Source: Gemmatimonadaceae bacterium
GTDB lineage: Bacteria > Gemmatimonadota > Gemmatimonadetes > Gemmatimonadales > Gemmatimonadaceae
Length of the DNA: 64,000 nucleotides
Reading direction: 5' to 3'
NCBI GenBank assembly: GCA_019752115.1
Contig: JAIEMN010000045.1
Span: 62,001 to 126,000 of the forward strand
The position numbers were made by a program, and so were the translations under genes. Within the stretch, counting starts at the first letter, position 1. Each line of letters begins with the position of its first letter. The notes under the pieces are model-generated. The model saw only the letters and a list, made by a program, of their open reading frames with translations. It did not search any database and was not told where the DNA came from. Positions 42,127 to 51,054 of the stretch are shown here, in pieces.

Positions 42127-44819
42127 GGCATTGCCTTTGCCGCCGCCATCTTCCGGCGCAGTTCCGTGAACCAGTTCAGAATGACGACCAGGCGATTGGG
42201 CGTCTCCTGGGCACCCGCCGCCATCACGAACTCGCCGGACCGGCGATTGAAGTCGTAGGAGCGATCGCGAGCCCCTTCGCGATACAGGTTCACGAAGAGT
42301 TGGTCGCGCTGCTGCACGGCAATGGATCGCCCGAGTGACAGCGTTGCCGCCATCATGTTGACGCCGGCCGAGTAGTAGATCGTGCGACCGTCTCCCGACC
42401 ACATCGGTGCGTTCCCGATGTTCTCGGAGATCAGCTGGCTCAGCGGCAAACTGTCGGCGGGCGCCACGTACACCGCATACTCACCGCTCCGATGCGAGAC
42501 GTACGCCACCCAGCGACCGTCGGGGGAGAAGTTCGGCTGCACGTTGTCGTCGTCGGGCACGCCGTACGTTCCGAGCGTGCGACCGTCCGTCAGCGACGCC
42601 ATGGTCAGGATGTGCAGACCGGGTTCCCCCGTGGACAGGGCAATCCGGCGACCGTCGGGCGCGAGCGAGAAGTTGTGGATCTGCCGCGCCTGCAGCGGGA
42701 CCAGCTGGGCGGTGTTCAGTCCATCGACCCGCTGCCGCAGCAGGCGATCCGCCGGACGCATGGTACGCCGCCCGTTGATGCGCACCGCGTCCTCCTCGAG
42801 CCAGAACACCTCGGCGCCATCGGCGCTCCATTCGGGCGACCGACTGCTGCCGTTCTGCGTAAGTCGTTGCACCTGACCCGTGGCCCGAGTGAGCACAAAG
42901 ATATCGGTGCCGCCGTCCTTGCCGGCCGCTTCGTAGGCGAGTCGATCGCCCGTCGGCGAGACGCGCAGATGGCCGAGCCCCCCGGCATTGGCCGGCAACA
43001 CCCCCACCTGCTTTCCCGTGCGGTCGAGTACCCGGACCACCTGACGATCTTCGGTGGCGATCTCGTAGATGAGCGAGCCGTTGCGCGCCACGTCCAGCAT
43101 CGCGCCGAAGCCACTCATGTTCACGTCCGTCAGCACCACGACCGGCTGCCCCGAGGTCCGCAGGGTCACCGGATCGAACGCGATCGCACTGACCGTGTTG
43201 CTGCCGCTGACGAACAGGAGGTAGCCCGCCTCGACATAGCGCGGGTCGGTGCCGTCGAGCCCCAGCGGTACAAGGGCCGAGTCGGCGAATCGCAGCGCCG
43301 TCAGACGCTGGGTGCGCTCGGCGATGTTCTGCATCGTGAAGACCACGCCTTTGTTCTCGGGCAACAGATGCGGCATCGCGGCGACGGCATTCAGGCTGTC
43401 CTTCACGATCGGTTCCGCCGTACCACTCGCGCTGACACGCCAGACCTGACGCCCTCTGGCAAACACCAGGGCGCTGCCGCTTTCCCACGCGATGGCCGAC
43501 CCCGTCATCGACTCCAGCAGCCGATTGGGGGTGCCGCCGGTTTTGGGGACGACAAAGAGACCCGAGCTCAAGCGGCTGAAGGCGAGCCGCTCGCCGTCGG
43601 GGGAATACGTGAGGCTGTAGGCCGCGGTCGTCCCCGGCACCGGGGTGACCGTCAGTTCGCTGAGTTGACGTCGATAAATGGTGATTCCATCGGCGGACGC
43701 CACACGAAACGCGATCTCGCGGCCGTCGGGACTGATCGCAAAACCGCGGCGACCGGCGCTTGGCGCGATGGTCAGCCCCGCGACCGGCGGTGGCTCCACG
43801 ACGAAGCGTACGGGCTCCGGCTCGGCGCTGGCCGCTGATCGGACACCGCGCTGCATGAGGTACATCGCGCCGGCGCCGGCCAGCAGCAGCGCCGAGGCGC
43901 GCATGATCGCCGCCGCGCGCGACGCGCTGCGGGTCGTGCGCGGCTCGCGCGTGGTGCGCGCTGAAGTGCCCGCATCGGCGAGCAGGGGAGCGGTGCTGAT
44001 GAGGGCGTCGGCGAACGCGCGCGCGGTGGCCGGTCGGTCGGCGGGGAGTTTCTGCAGGGCCGCCGCTACCGCCACCGCCGCGTTCATGGGTACGGTGGCG
44101 CGAAGCTCCAGCAGCGGCGCCGGCGTCGTGGTGAGCACCTTGGCCACGATCGCCTGACTCGTCGGCCCGGTGAACGGCGGCTCGCCGGCGAGCATCTCGT
44201 ACGTCACCGCCCCGAGCGCGTACACATCGGCGCGCGCGTCGACGGTGCGCTCGCCCATCGCCTGCTCGGGCGCCATGTACTGTGGCGTGCCGAGACTCAG
44301 TCCCGTTTGCGTCATGCGCGCGCCGCCCGCATTGGTCACGGCGAGGGCGATGCCGAAGTCGGCGACCAACGCATGGCCGCCCTGCAGCAGGATGTTCTCC
44401 GGCTTGATATCGCGATGAATGACGCCGCGGTCGTGCGCGTATTGGAGCGCGTCGGCGACTTCACGGGCCAACAGCACCGCATCGGCAATCGGCAGCTGCT
44501 TTTCGCGCTCCAAGCGCGAGCGCAGCGTCTCGCCATCCACGAACGGCATGACGTAGAACAGCTGCCCGGCCGCTTCGCCGCTGTCGAACAGCGGCAGAAT
44601 ATGCGGGTGCTGCAACGATGCCGTCGTGCGGATCTCGCTCAGGAACCGCTCGGCGCCGAGCACCGCCGCGAGCTCCGGGTGCAGCACCTTGATGGCCACT
44701 TCGCGCGCATGGCGCACGTCGCGCGCGAGATACACGGTGGCCATGCCGCCGGCGCCCAGCTCGCGCACCAGTTCATAGCGGTCCGCCAGGGCGGCGGCGA
44801 GCGCGACAGGAAGAGTCAT
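42123..44819 (-). CDS. Transmembrane Ser/Thr kinase with beta-propeller (K5)
   Basis: The 898-residue protein starts at ATG 44819. Landmarks are LGAGGMATVYLARD, Lys44, VIHRDIKPEN (Asp137), DFG at 154-156 and YMAPEQ, in the group-standard form. A span (MRASALLLAGAGAMYLM) leads to a propeller with SPDGREIAFRVASADG, SPDGERLAFSRL and SPDGRWVAYVSHRSGEYAVY. The end LNWFTELRRKMAAAKA is shared with other members. It is the first gene of a two-kinase unit with K4 and has the shared upstream motif at 44828-44857. Confidence 0.91.
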   Translation of the reverse strand: MTLPVALAAALADRYELVRELGAGGMATVYLARDVRHAREVAIKVLHPELAAVLGAERFLSEIRTTASLQHPHILPLFDSGEAAGQLFYVMPFVDGETLRSRLEREKQLPIADAVLLAREVADALQYAHDRGVIHRDIKPENILLQGGHALVADFGIALAVTNAGGARMTQTGLSLGTPQYMAPEQAMGERTVDARADVYALGAVTYEMLAGEPPFTGPTSQAIVAKVLTTTPAPLLELRATVPMNAAVAVAAALQKLPADRPATARAFADALISTAPLLADAGTSARTTREPRTTRSASRAAAIMRASALLLAGAGAMYLMQRGVRSAASAEPEPVRFVVEPPPVAGLTIAPSAGRRGFAISPDGREIAFRVASADGITIYRRQLSELTVTPVPGTTAAYSLTYSPDGERLAFSRLSSGLFVVPKTGGTPNRLLESMTGSAIAWESGSALVFARGRQVWRVSASGTAEPIVKDSLNAVAAMPHLLPENKGVVFTMQNIAERTQRLTALRFADSALVPLGLDGTDPRYVEAGYLLFVSGSNTVSAIAFDPVTLRTSGQPVVVLTDVNMSGFGAMLDVARNGSLIYEIATEDRQVVRVLDRTGKQVGVLPANAGGLGHLRVSPTGDRLAYEAAGKDGGTDIFVLTRATGQVQRLTQNGSSRSPEWSADGAEVFWLEEDAVRINGRRTMRPADRLLRQRVDGLNTAQLVPLQARQIHNFSLAPDGRRIALSTGEPGLHILTMASLTDGRTLGTYGVPDDDNVQPNFSPDGRWVAYVSHRSGEYAVYVAPADSLPLSQLISENIGNAPMWSGDGRTIYYSAGVNMMAATLSLGRSIAVQQRDQLFVNLYREGARDRSYDFNRRSGEFVMAAGAQETPNRLVVILNWFTELRRKMAAAKAMP

Positions 44820-44827
44820 TGCGGTAG

Positions 44828-44857
44828 AACATGCACCGCGCGTCACGCGAGCGCACG
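44828..44857 (-). promoter_or_regulatory. Two-part motif upstream of K5 (leaderless promoter candidate)
   Basis: On the minus strand CGTGC (44853-44857), 15 bases, then GGTGCATGTT (44828-44837), ending 8 bases before the ATG at 44819. The same arrangement with the same 15-base spacing precedes K6, K9 and K10. The distance to the ATG would put transcription start at or next to the start codon. Confidence 0.6.
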
Positions 44858-44891
44858 GGCTGTCACGCACAACGGGCGTCCGCGCGATGCG

Positions 44892-45275
44892 CTACACCAG
44901 CTGCAGTCCTGCGTGCGTGAAGTCTTCGAAATCGACGCCGTTGTTGGTCGCCAATGGCGCGCCGGCGGCGATGGCGATCGCCGCGATCATCGCATCCACG
45001 CGCGTGCTGCGTTTGCGTCCGGCGTGATTGAACAACTCGGCGGCGATGTGCGCGTGTGGCTCACCGAACGGAACGACGGCCTGCAGGAAGGCCCGGATCG
45101 TCTCGACCTGGCGCGCCGAGACCGGGCCGCAAAGGAACTCGTACCACACCACCGCGGGCGCGATGAGCGGTTCGCCGGCAACAATCCACGCCCGCAGGCG
45201 GCGGCCTTCAGGGCTGCCGGGGACCAGGCCGAGGATCAGGTAGTTGGTGTCGAGGCAGATCACCGGCCGCGCCAC
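44892..45275 (-). CDS. vapC: PIN-domain toxin, VapC-like
   Basis: The 127-residue protein has the PIN start ICLDTNYLIL with its first Asp, a central Glu in VVWYEFLCG, then RVDAMIAAIAIAAGAPLATNNGVDFEDF with the Asp residues of the metal site. Such proteins are ribonucleases that often cut tRNA. It overlaps the antitoxin gene by 16 bp, the usual VapBC arrangement. It lies between K5 and K6. Confidence 0.87.
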   Translation of the reverse strand: MARPVICLDTNYLILGLVPGSPEGRRLRAWIVAGEPLIAPAVVWYEFLCGPVSARQVETIRAFLQAVVPFGEPHAHIAAELFNHAGRKRSTRVDAMIAAIAIAAGAPLATNNGVDFEDFTHAGLQLV

Positions 45276-45505
45276 ACGCCGCGATCCGCGCGGGCCTGCG
45301 CGAGAAAGTCCGCGGCGGTATCGGCCGAGAGGCCCGCCTGGTCGCGATGCAGGGCGTCGAGCAGCGCGAGCGGATCAGGGGCCGACGCCGTTTGCGCCAC
45401 CACGCGCCGGATCACCTCCGCCTGCGAGACCTGCCACTGCTCGGCCAAGGCGCGAATCCGCGTGACGGTGGCCTCGTCGAGGGCGAAGGTGGTGCGGTGG
45501 GTCAT
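45260..45505 (-). CDS. vapB: Ribbon-helix-helix antitoxin, VapB-like
   Basis: From ATG 45505 the protein has 81 residues. HRTTFALDEATVTRIRALAEQWQVSQAEVIRRVV is the typical ribbon-helix-helix DNA-binding fold; the tail (ADFLAQARADRGVWRGR) would wrap the toxin. A second ATG at 45514 is in frame, but a likely -10 box (TATTAT, 45518-45523) sits too close to it, which favours 45505. It should repress its own promoter. Confidence 0.82.
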   Translation of the reverse strand: MTHRTTFALDEATVTRIRALAEQWQVSQAEVIRRVVAQTASAPDPLALLDALHRDQAGLSADTAADFLAQARADRGVWRGR

Positions 45506-45512
45506 TATTGCC

Positions 45513-45533
45513 ATACCATAATATGTACCATAA
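45513..45533 (-). promoter_or_regulatory. Promoter/operator of the vapBC pair
   Basis: TACCATAA occurs twice, at 45514-45521 and 45526-45533, spaced 12 bp apart on the same face of the helix. A -10-like TATTAT (minus strand, 45518-45523) overlaps the first copy. Direct repeats in a short AT-rich gap just before an antitoxin start are the expected layout for self-repression. Confidence 0.5.
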
Positions 45534-45551
45534 CTCAGGTGAGTTCAATGG

Positions 45552-48203
45552 TCATGGGAGCGGCAAACGTCCCGCCTCTCGCTGCTGCCGAGCCGTGAAC
45601 TCGCGCGCCCAGTGGTACGCGATGACCGGTACGGCGCGTGAACCGACGGCCCTCACGAGGTAGAAGGTGTTGCCATCCGGCGAGATGTCCCAGAACGGCG
45701 ACGTGCCGGCGGGTTGTATCCGGTACTCGCCGCTCACGACGACCTGCGGAGGCCGCGGGCGTCCGTCGGCGCCGATCACGACTTCGACGAGGCGTGTGCG
45801 CTCGCGCACGTAGAGCACGGGGCGGCGCCGGTCCCAGCGCGGTTCGCTGGACCAGACGTCGCTGACGGCGATGGGGGCACCGGGCCCCGGGAACGGTCGC
45901 AGGTAGACGCGATTCTCGCCCTGCTCATCCGAGACGTACGCCACCCAGCGGCCGTCGGCCGACAGCACCGGCATGCGTTCGTGCGCCGTCGTGGCCGCGA
46001 TCGGGCGCGCGTTCGCCACGGAGTCGATGGGGGCAACGTACGCGTCGATCCCCGTGGGGCCGGTGGCGCTCGTGCCGACGAGCAGAAAGCGACCATCGGG
46101 GGACACGGAGAGCGCGGAGATGAAGTGGCCGGCGGGGAGTGGCAGGCTGTCGGGAGTACCGCCGCGTTCGGTGTGCAGCCGGCGGAGCACCCGGCCCTGC
46201 GACTCGGTGTAGTAGAGCGTGCGACCGTCGGGGGCCCACGCCGGAGCGGCCGTGTAGAAGCTGCGAATGGCCGGATCCTGGACGTCGCCTCGGTTCAGCA
46301 GGGTCGTGATACGGGTCTCCAGATCGAGCAGGCGGAGCGGTCCGGTGCCGTGCAGGAGCAGCCGCCGACCGTCGGGCGCGAGGTTCATCTCGATTAGGCG
46401 GGGTTCGTCCGCCGTCACGAGCGACACGCTCCCGTCCCGACGCACGGCGACCACCTCGCGCCGTTCCAGGCCCCGCCGCGTGATCAGGGTGCCGGAGGGC
46501 GACAACGCCGCGTAGGCGCCACCAGTCTGGGCACTCTCGATGCTGTCGATGACCTGCACCGGCGCGCCGGTCACCACCAGCCGAACCGGGTCGAACGGAA
46601 CCGTCAGGATCGCGTCCGCCGTGGCATACAGCAGGTGTCCGTCGACGACACCGAGCGGCATCGTGCCCGCGACACCGAGGTCGATGACGCGGCGATCCGC
46701 GAGGCGCAGTGCCTTCACTGTGCCGAGGCCACCGAGGACGACGCCGCCAGCCATGGCCACCGGCCAGCGCATGCCCGGGTTGTCGAGCGACAGCAGCGTG
46801 CCACCATTGGCAGGGATCAGCACGGTGCGATGACCGCGCTCCTCGAGCCCGCTGAGCATCGTGACCAGCGTGTCGCGATCGGTCCACGCAAGACCGCGTG
46901 GCGATCCGGGTGGGAGCGCCGCGAGCGACACGGGTGCGCCTTCATCGACGCGCACCTTGAACGCGCCCTGCCTCGTGACGTAGCCGAGCCAGGCGCCGTC
47001 GGGGCTGAACGCCATCCCCTCCACCGACGGAACCCGCACGAGGCGCCCGGCGCTCTGGCTGATGCGACGCAAGACGATCGCGGTGCCGGCGCTGTCGCTG
47101 GCCACCGTCGCGACCAGTTGTCCGTCATTGCTGATGGCGACTTCGCGGCGCGTCCGCGCCTCGAGCATCATGCCGGGAGGCGCACTGACGTCGGCGCGAA
47201 TGACGCCCAGATCGCCCGCGGCGTCCGGGCTTCCCGTGCCGCGCCGCGCCAGCGGCCAGGTGATGGCGCCGGTGATCGCCGCTGCGGTGAGGGCCACGAT
47301 GACGATGGTGCGGCGAGCGAGTCGGGTCGTGCGCGCCGGCGTGTCGTTCGTGCGAACGATTCGCGGCGCGCCACCAACGGCCGTGAGGCCCTCCCCGAAT
47401 GCGCGCGCACTGGCCGGCCGGTCCGCCGGCAGCTTCTCGAGCGCGAGGTGCACCGCGTCTGCCACAGTCGCCGGAACATTGCGTCGCAGCACATCAAGAC
47501 GTTGCGGCTCGGTGCTCATGACCTTCGCGACGATCGCCTGACTCGTGGGCCCCGTGAACGGCGGCTCGCCGGCGAGCATCTCGTACGTCACGGCGCCCAG
47601 CGCGTAGACATCAGCGCGCGCGTCGATGGTGCGCTCGCCCATCGCCTGCTCGGGGGCCATGTACTGTGGCGTGCCGAGACTCAGTCCCGTTTGCGTCATC
47701 CGCGCGCCACCGGCGTTGGTCACCGCCAGCGCGATGCCAAAGTCGGCGACCAACGCATGGCCGCCCTGCAGCAGGATGTTCTCCGGCTTGATATCGCGAT
47801 GAATGACGCCGCGGTCGTGCGCGTATTGGAGCGCATCGGCGACTTCTCTCGCCAACAGCACCGCATCGGCAATCGGCAGCTGCTTCTCGCGCTCCAACCG
47901 CGAGCGCAGCGTTTCCCCGTCGACGAACGGCATGACGTAGAACAGCTGGCCCGCCGCTTCGCCGCTGTCGAAGAGCGGCAGGATATGCGGATGTTGCAGA
48001 CTCGCCGTCGTGCGGATCTCGCTCAGAAACCGCTCGGCGCCGAGGACCGCCGCCAACTCGGGATGCAGCACCTTGATGGCCACCTCGCGCGCGTGGCGCA
48101 CGTCGCGCGCGAGGTAGACGGTGGCCATGCCGCCCTGTCCAAGCTCGCGGAGGAGCTCGTAGCGGTCGGCAAGGGCGGTGCGCAGCGCGTTGGGGAGACT
48201 CAT
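45552..48203 (-). CDS. Transmembrane Ser/Thr kinase with beta-propeller (K6)
   Basis: The 883-residue protein starts at ATG 48203. Gly loop LGQGGMATVYLARD (Gln in place of Ala, shared with K10), Lys44, Asp137 in VIHRDIKPEN, DFG at 154-156 and YMAPEQ are present. A span at about 299-317 (TIVIVALTAAAITGAITW) precedes the propeller, with repeats SPDGAWLGYVTRQGAFKV, APDGRRLLLHGTG and SADGRWVAYVSDEQGENRVY. It has its own upstream motif at 48210-48239. The end differs from the NWFxELR pattern (YHWAREFTARQQREAG). Confidence 0.91.
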   Translation of the reverse strand: MSLPNALRTALADRYELLRELGQGGMATVYLARDVRHAREVAIKVLHPELAAVLGAERFLSEIRTTASLQHPHILPLFDSGEAAGQLFYVMPFVDGETLRSRLEREKQLPIADAVLLAREVADALQYAHDRGVIHRDIKPENILLQGGHALVADFGIALAVTNAGGARMTQTGLSLGTPQYMAPEQAMGERTIDARADVYALGAVTYEMLAGEPPFTGPTSQAIVAKVMSTEPQRLDVLRRNVPATVADAVHLALEKLPADRPASARAFGEGLTAVGGAPRIVRTNDTPARTTRLARRTIVIVALTAAAITGAITWPLARRGTGSPDAAGDLGVIRADVSAPPGMMLEARTRREVAISNDGQLVATVASDSAGTAIVLRRISQSAGRLVRVPSVEGMAFSPDGAWLGYVTRQGAFKVRVDEGAPVSLAALPPGSPRGLAWTDRDTLVTMLSGLEERGHRTVLIPANGGTLLSLDNPGMRWPVAMAGGVVLGGLGTVKALRLADRRVIDLGVAGTMPLGVVDGHLLYATADAILTVPFDPVRLVVTGAPVQVIDSIESAQTGGAYAALSPSGTLITRRGLERREVVAVRRDGSVSLVTADEPRLIEMNLAPDGRRLLLHGTGPLRLLDLETRITTLLNRGDVQDPAIRSFYTAAPAWAPDGRTLYYTESQGRVLRRLHTERGGTPDSLPLPAGHFISALSVSPDGRFLLVGTSATGPTGIDAYVAPIDSVANARPIAATTAHERMPVLSADGRWVAYVSDEQGENRVYLRPFPGPGAPIAVSDVWSSEPRWDRRRPVLYVRERTRLVEVVIGADGRPRPPQVVVSGEYRIQPAGTSPFWDISPDGNTFYLVRAVGSRAVPVIAYHWAREFTARQQREAGRLPLP

Positions 48204-48209
48204 GGAGTG

Positions 48210-48239
48210 AACATGCAGCGCCGAGCCGACGCGTGCACG
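48210..48239 (-). promoter_or_regulatory. Two-part motif upstream of K6 (leaderless promoter candidate)
   Basis: On the minus strand CGTGC (48235-48239), 15 bases, then GCTGCATGTT (48210-48219), 6 bases before the ATG at 48203. One base differs from the other three copies. The further upstream word CAGCCCGTGC is also shared with K5. Confidence 0.55.
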
Positions 48240-48306
48240 GGCTGCATCGCGTCAGTGTCCCACCTATCCGTCGCGCGCACTGCACCGAACTCCCGGCCGC
48301 TCGTGC

Positions 48307-51042
48307 TCAGCGCTGCGCCCCCGCCCCCGCAGCCTTGGCGGCGGCGAGGCGCGCGCGCACCTCGTCGAGCCAGTTGAGGACGTACGTGTACTGGCGCCCG
48401 GCGTCGCCGGGCGAGAGCGCACTGCGCCGTCGCGCCATGAGAAAACGCCGGCCATCGGGGGCGACGTCGTAGCGCGCGATCGCGATATTGCCGACGATAT
48501 CGGCGGGGACGGTGAACAGGTCGCGGCGGCGCTGCACCTGCAGCGCGCCGCCGGCTAGCTGCATCTCGGCTGACACCAGCCGTTCCCGTCCGTCGATGTA
48601 AAACAACTCGCGCCCGTCACGCGACCACACCGGATCGCTCCCGCCTCCGGTGGAAATGGTGATGCGGGCGTCGGCCACGTTGGGAAAGGGGCGTACGTAC
48701 ACCTCGCTCGAGCCGGATTCGTCCGAGCGATACGCGAGCCAGCGCCCATCGGGCGAGAGTGCCGGGTGACGCTCGTCGGCGGGCGTCTCCACCAGCGGGC
48801 GCGCCACCCGCTCGCCGACGCGAAGCAGGCGGATATTGCCGCGGCTCACCGCCGAGGACGACGTACGATAGATCCATGCGCTCCCGTCGCCCGTGGCCAG
48901 CACGCTCGAGACGTCCGTGGTGTCCTGTACCTCGACCCGCGGGGCATCGCTCCCATCGGCCCGCTGACTTACGACCGACCACGGCGCCACTGACGCGTTG
49001 ATGTAGGCCACCCGCTGGCCGTCCGGCGTCCAGATCGGGCGCTGCGGCCGCATATCGTCGCGCGTCAGCTTGCTGCGCGCCCCATCGGTGAGACTGCCAA
49101 TCCACAGACCGGCCGCCGACGACTCGTATACTTCCGCCACCACCCGGCGACCATCGGGCGAGAGGCGCATGGACACGAAGTCGGCGCGCCAGCCGGTATC
49201 GGCCACCGTCACGGCACCGTCCCGTGAGAGCCAGACGAGCTCACTGAGATTCGGGCCCTTGCTCCCCGCGCGGTACACCAGGGTGCCGGTCGTCGAGAGC
49301 GCCAGATCCCACGTCGCGACGGTGACGCCATGCCAGACGTCCGTCGCCACCTCCACCTCAGGCCTGCCAATTGTCCGGGTCTGGGCGTCGAATGGCATGG
49401 CGACGAGGTGCCCATCCGCCCGCAGCACGATGAGGATTCCCGGGACCGGCACCCACGCCGCGACGCCGCGCGTCAGCACGCGATGCGGGGTGCCCGCGTC
49501 GAGTGAGGCGACCGCGATGTCGCGGGTGCTCATGTCCGTGGTGCTGCCATAGACCACGGAAAAAACCACGCCGCGTCCGTCGGCCAGCAGCTGCGGCGCC
49601 TGGTGGGACGCTTCGCGACGTGTGGTATCGACGCGAGTGACTGGTGCGGCTGCGCCGCCGGTCGCCGGAAAGCGCGCGATACCCTGCCGCGCGGACGTGT
49701 CGCTGACGTAGATGAACCCGTCGTGCCCCCATGATGCGGGACCCAGCCCCTTCCACTTGAGTCGGACCTCGGCGCTGCCGTCGAGATCCATCAGCCGTAT
49801 CGTCCCCGAACTGGGCTCGAGCACCCCGATCCGCGTGCCGTTCGGGCCAAAGAACGGATCGCGCACATTGAACACGCCAGGGATTGGGCGCGCCTCGATC
49901 GCATGGCGCTCACGCAGCCACACCTGACTGTTCAACGATCCGGCGGCTCGCGCGACCATGGCGAGCCGGGAGCCGTCGGGTGCGATGGCCAGATGACCGG
50001 TGGTCTGCGAGGTGGTCGCATCCACGAGCGAGTCCGGCATGGCGATGGTGACGCGAAGCACCGGACCCTCCGTCGGCACCGGCCGCCGGAGGCTCCACGC
50101 GGCGACGGCGAGCGATGCGGCGGTCACGATGGCCATCCCGATGAGGCGCACGTCGCGCCATCGCGTGCGCGGGGAAGGACGGGGTGCGGACGCACGACCG
50201 CGCGTGCTTTCCTCGCGCAGCGCGTTCGCGAACTGGGCTGCGGTCGCCGGCCGATCGGCCGGCAGCTTCGCAAGCGCCGCCTCCACGGCATCCGCGACGT
50301 GCGCCGGCACGCGGTCGCGCACATCCAGGAGCGCGCGCGGTCGCTCGGTGAGCACGCGCGCCACGATGGATTGACTGTTCGGGCCGACGAACGGCGGCTC
50401 GCCGGCGAGCATCTCGTACGTCACCGCGCCGAGCGCGTAGATGTCGGCGCGCGCGTCGATCGCGCGTTCGCCCATGGCCTGCTCAGGGGCCATGTACTGG
50501 GGCGTGCCGAGGGAGAGGCCCGTCTGCGTCATGCGGCTGCCGCCGGCGTTGGTCACCGCGAGGGCGATGCCGAAGTCGGCGACGAGGGCGTGCTGATCCC
50601 CCGGCGCGCCCTGCAGCAGGATGTTCTCCGGCTTGATATCGCGGTGGATGACGCCGCGCTCGTGCGCGTATTGCAGCGCGCCGGCCACCTCGCGGGCCAA
50701 CAGCACGGCATCCGCGATCGGCAGCTGCTTCTCGCGTTCCAATCGCGAGCGCAAGGTTTCGCCGTCGACGAACGGCATCACGTAGAACAGCTGCCCGGCC
50801 GCTTCGCCGCTATCAAACAGCGGCAGAATATGCGGATGCTGCAACGACGCCGTCGTTCGGATCTCGCTCAGAAACCGCTCGGCACCGAGCACCGCCGCGA
50901 GCTCGGGGTGGAGCACCTTGATGGCCACTTCACGCGCGTGCCGCACGTCGCGCGCGAGGTAGACGGTGGCCATGCCGCCGGCGCCGAGCTCGCGGAGGAG
51001 CTCGTAGCGGTCGCTCAGTGCGCTCCTCAGTGTGTCAGACAT
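48307..51042 (-). CDS. Transmembrane Ser/Thr kinase with beta-propeller (K7)
   Basis: The 911-residue protein starts at ATG 51042, 12 bp after K8. Landmarks are LGAGGMATVYLARD, Lys42, VIHRDIKPEN (Asp135), DFG near 156-158 and YMAPEQ. A four-residue insertion (LLQGAPGDQHALV against LLQGGHALV in sister copies) lies between the catalytic loop and DFG. A span (LIGMAIVTAASLAVAAW) leads to a propeller with SPDGRWLAYRSDESGSSEVY. The end is YVLNWLDEVRARLAAAK. It is probably the last gene of a K9-K8-K7 transcript. Confidence 0.9.
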   Translation of the reverse strand: MSDTLRSALSDRYELLRELGAGGMATVYLARDVRHAREVAIKVLHPELAAVLGAERFLSEIRTTASLQHPHILPLFDSGEAAGQLFYVMPFVDGETLRSRLEREKQLPIADAVLLAREVAGALQYAHERGVIHRDIKPENILLQGAPGDQHALVADFGIALAVTNAGGSRMTQTGLSLGTPQYMAPEQAMGERAIDARADIYALGAVTYEMLAGEPPFVGPNSQSIVARVLTERPRALLDVRDRVPAHVADAVEAALAKLPADRPATAAQFANALREESTRGRASAPRPSPRTRWRDVRLIGMAIVTAASLAVAAWSLRRPVPTEGPVLRVTIAMPDSLVDATTSQTTGHLAIAPDGSRLAMVARAAGSLNSQVWLRERHAIEARPIPGVFNVRDPFFGPNGTRIGVLEPSSGTIRLMDLDGSAEVRLKWKGLGPASWGHDGFIYVSDTSARQGIARFPATGGAAAPVTRVDTTRREASHQAPQLLADGRGVVFSVVYGSTTDMSTRDIAVASLDAGTPHRVLTRGVAAWVPVPGILIVLRADGHLVAMPFDAQTRTIGRPEVEVATDVWHGVTVATWDLALSTTGTLVYRAGSKGPNLSELVWLSRDGAVTVADTGWRADFVSMRLSPDGRRVVAEVYESSAAGLWIGSLTDGARSKLTRDDMRPQRPIWTPDGQRVAYINASVAPWSVVSQRADGSDAPRVEVQDTTDVSSVLATGDGSAWIYRTSSSAVSRGNIRLLRVGERVARPLVETPADERHPALSPDGRWLAYRSDESGSSEVYVRPFPNVADARITISTGGGSDPVWSRDGRELFYIDGRERLVSAEMQLAGGALQVQRRRDLFTVPADIVGNIAIARYDVAPDGRRFLMARRRSALSPGDAGRQYTYVLNWLDEVRARLAAAKAAGAGAQR

Positions 51043-51054
51043 AGTCGGTCGTCT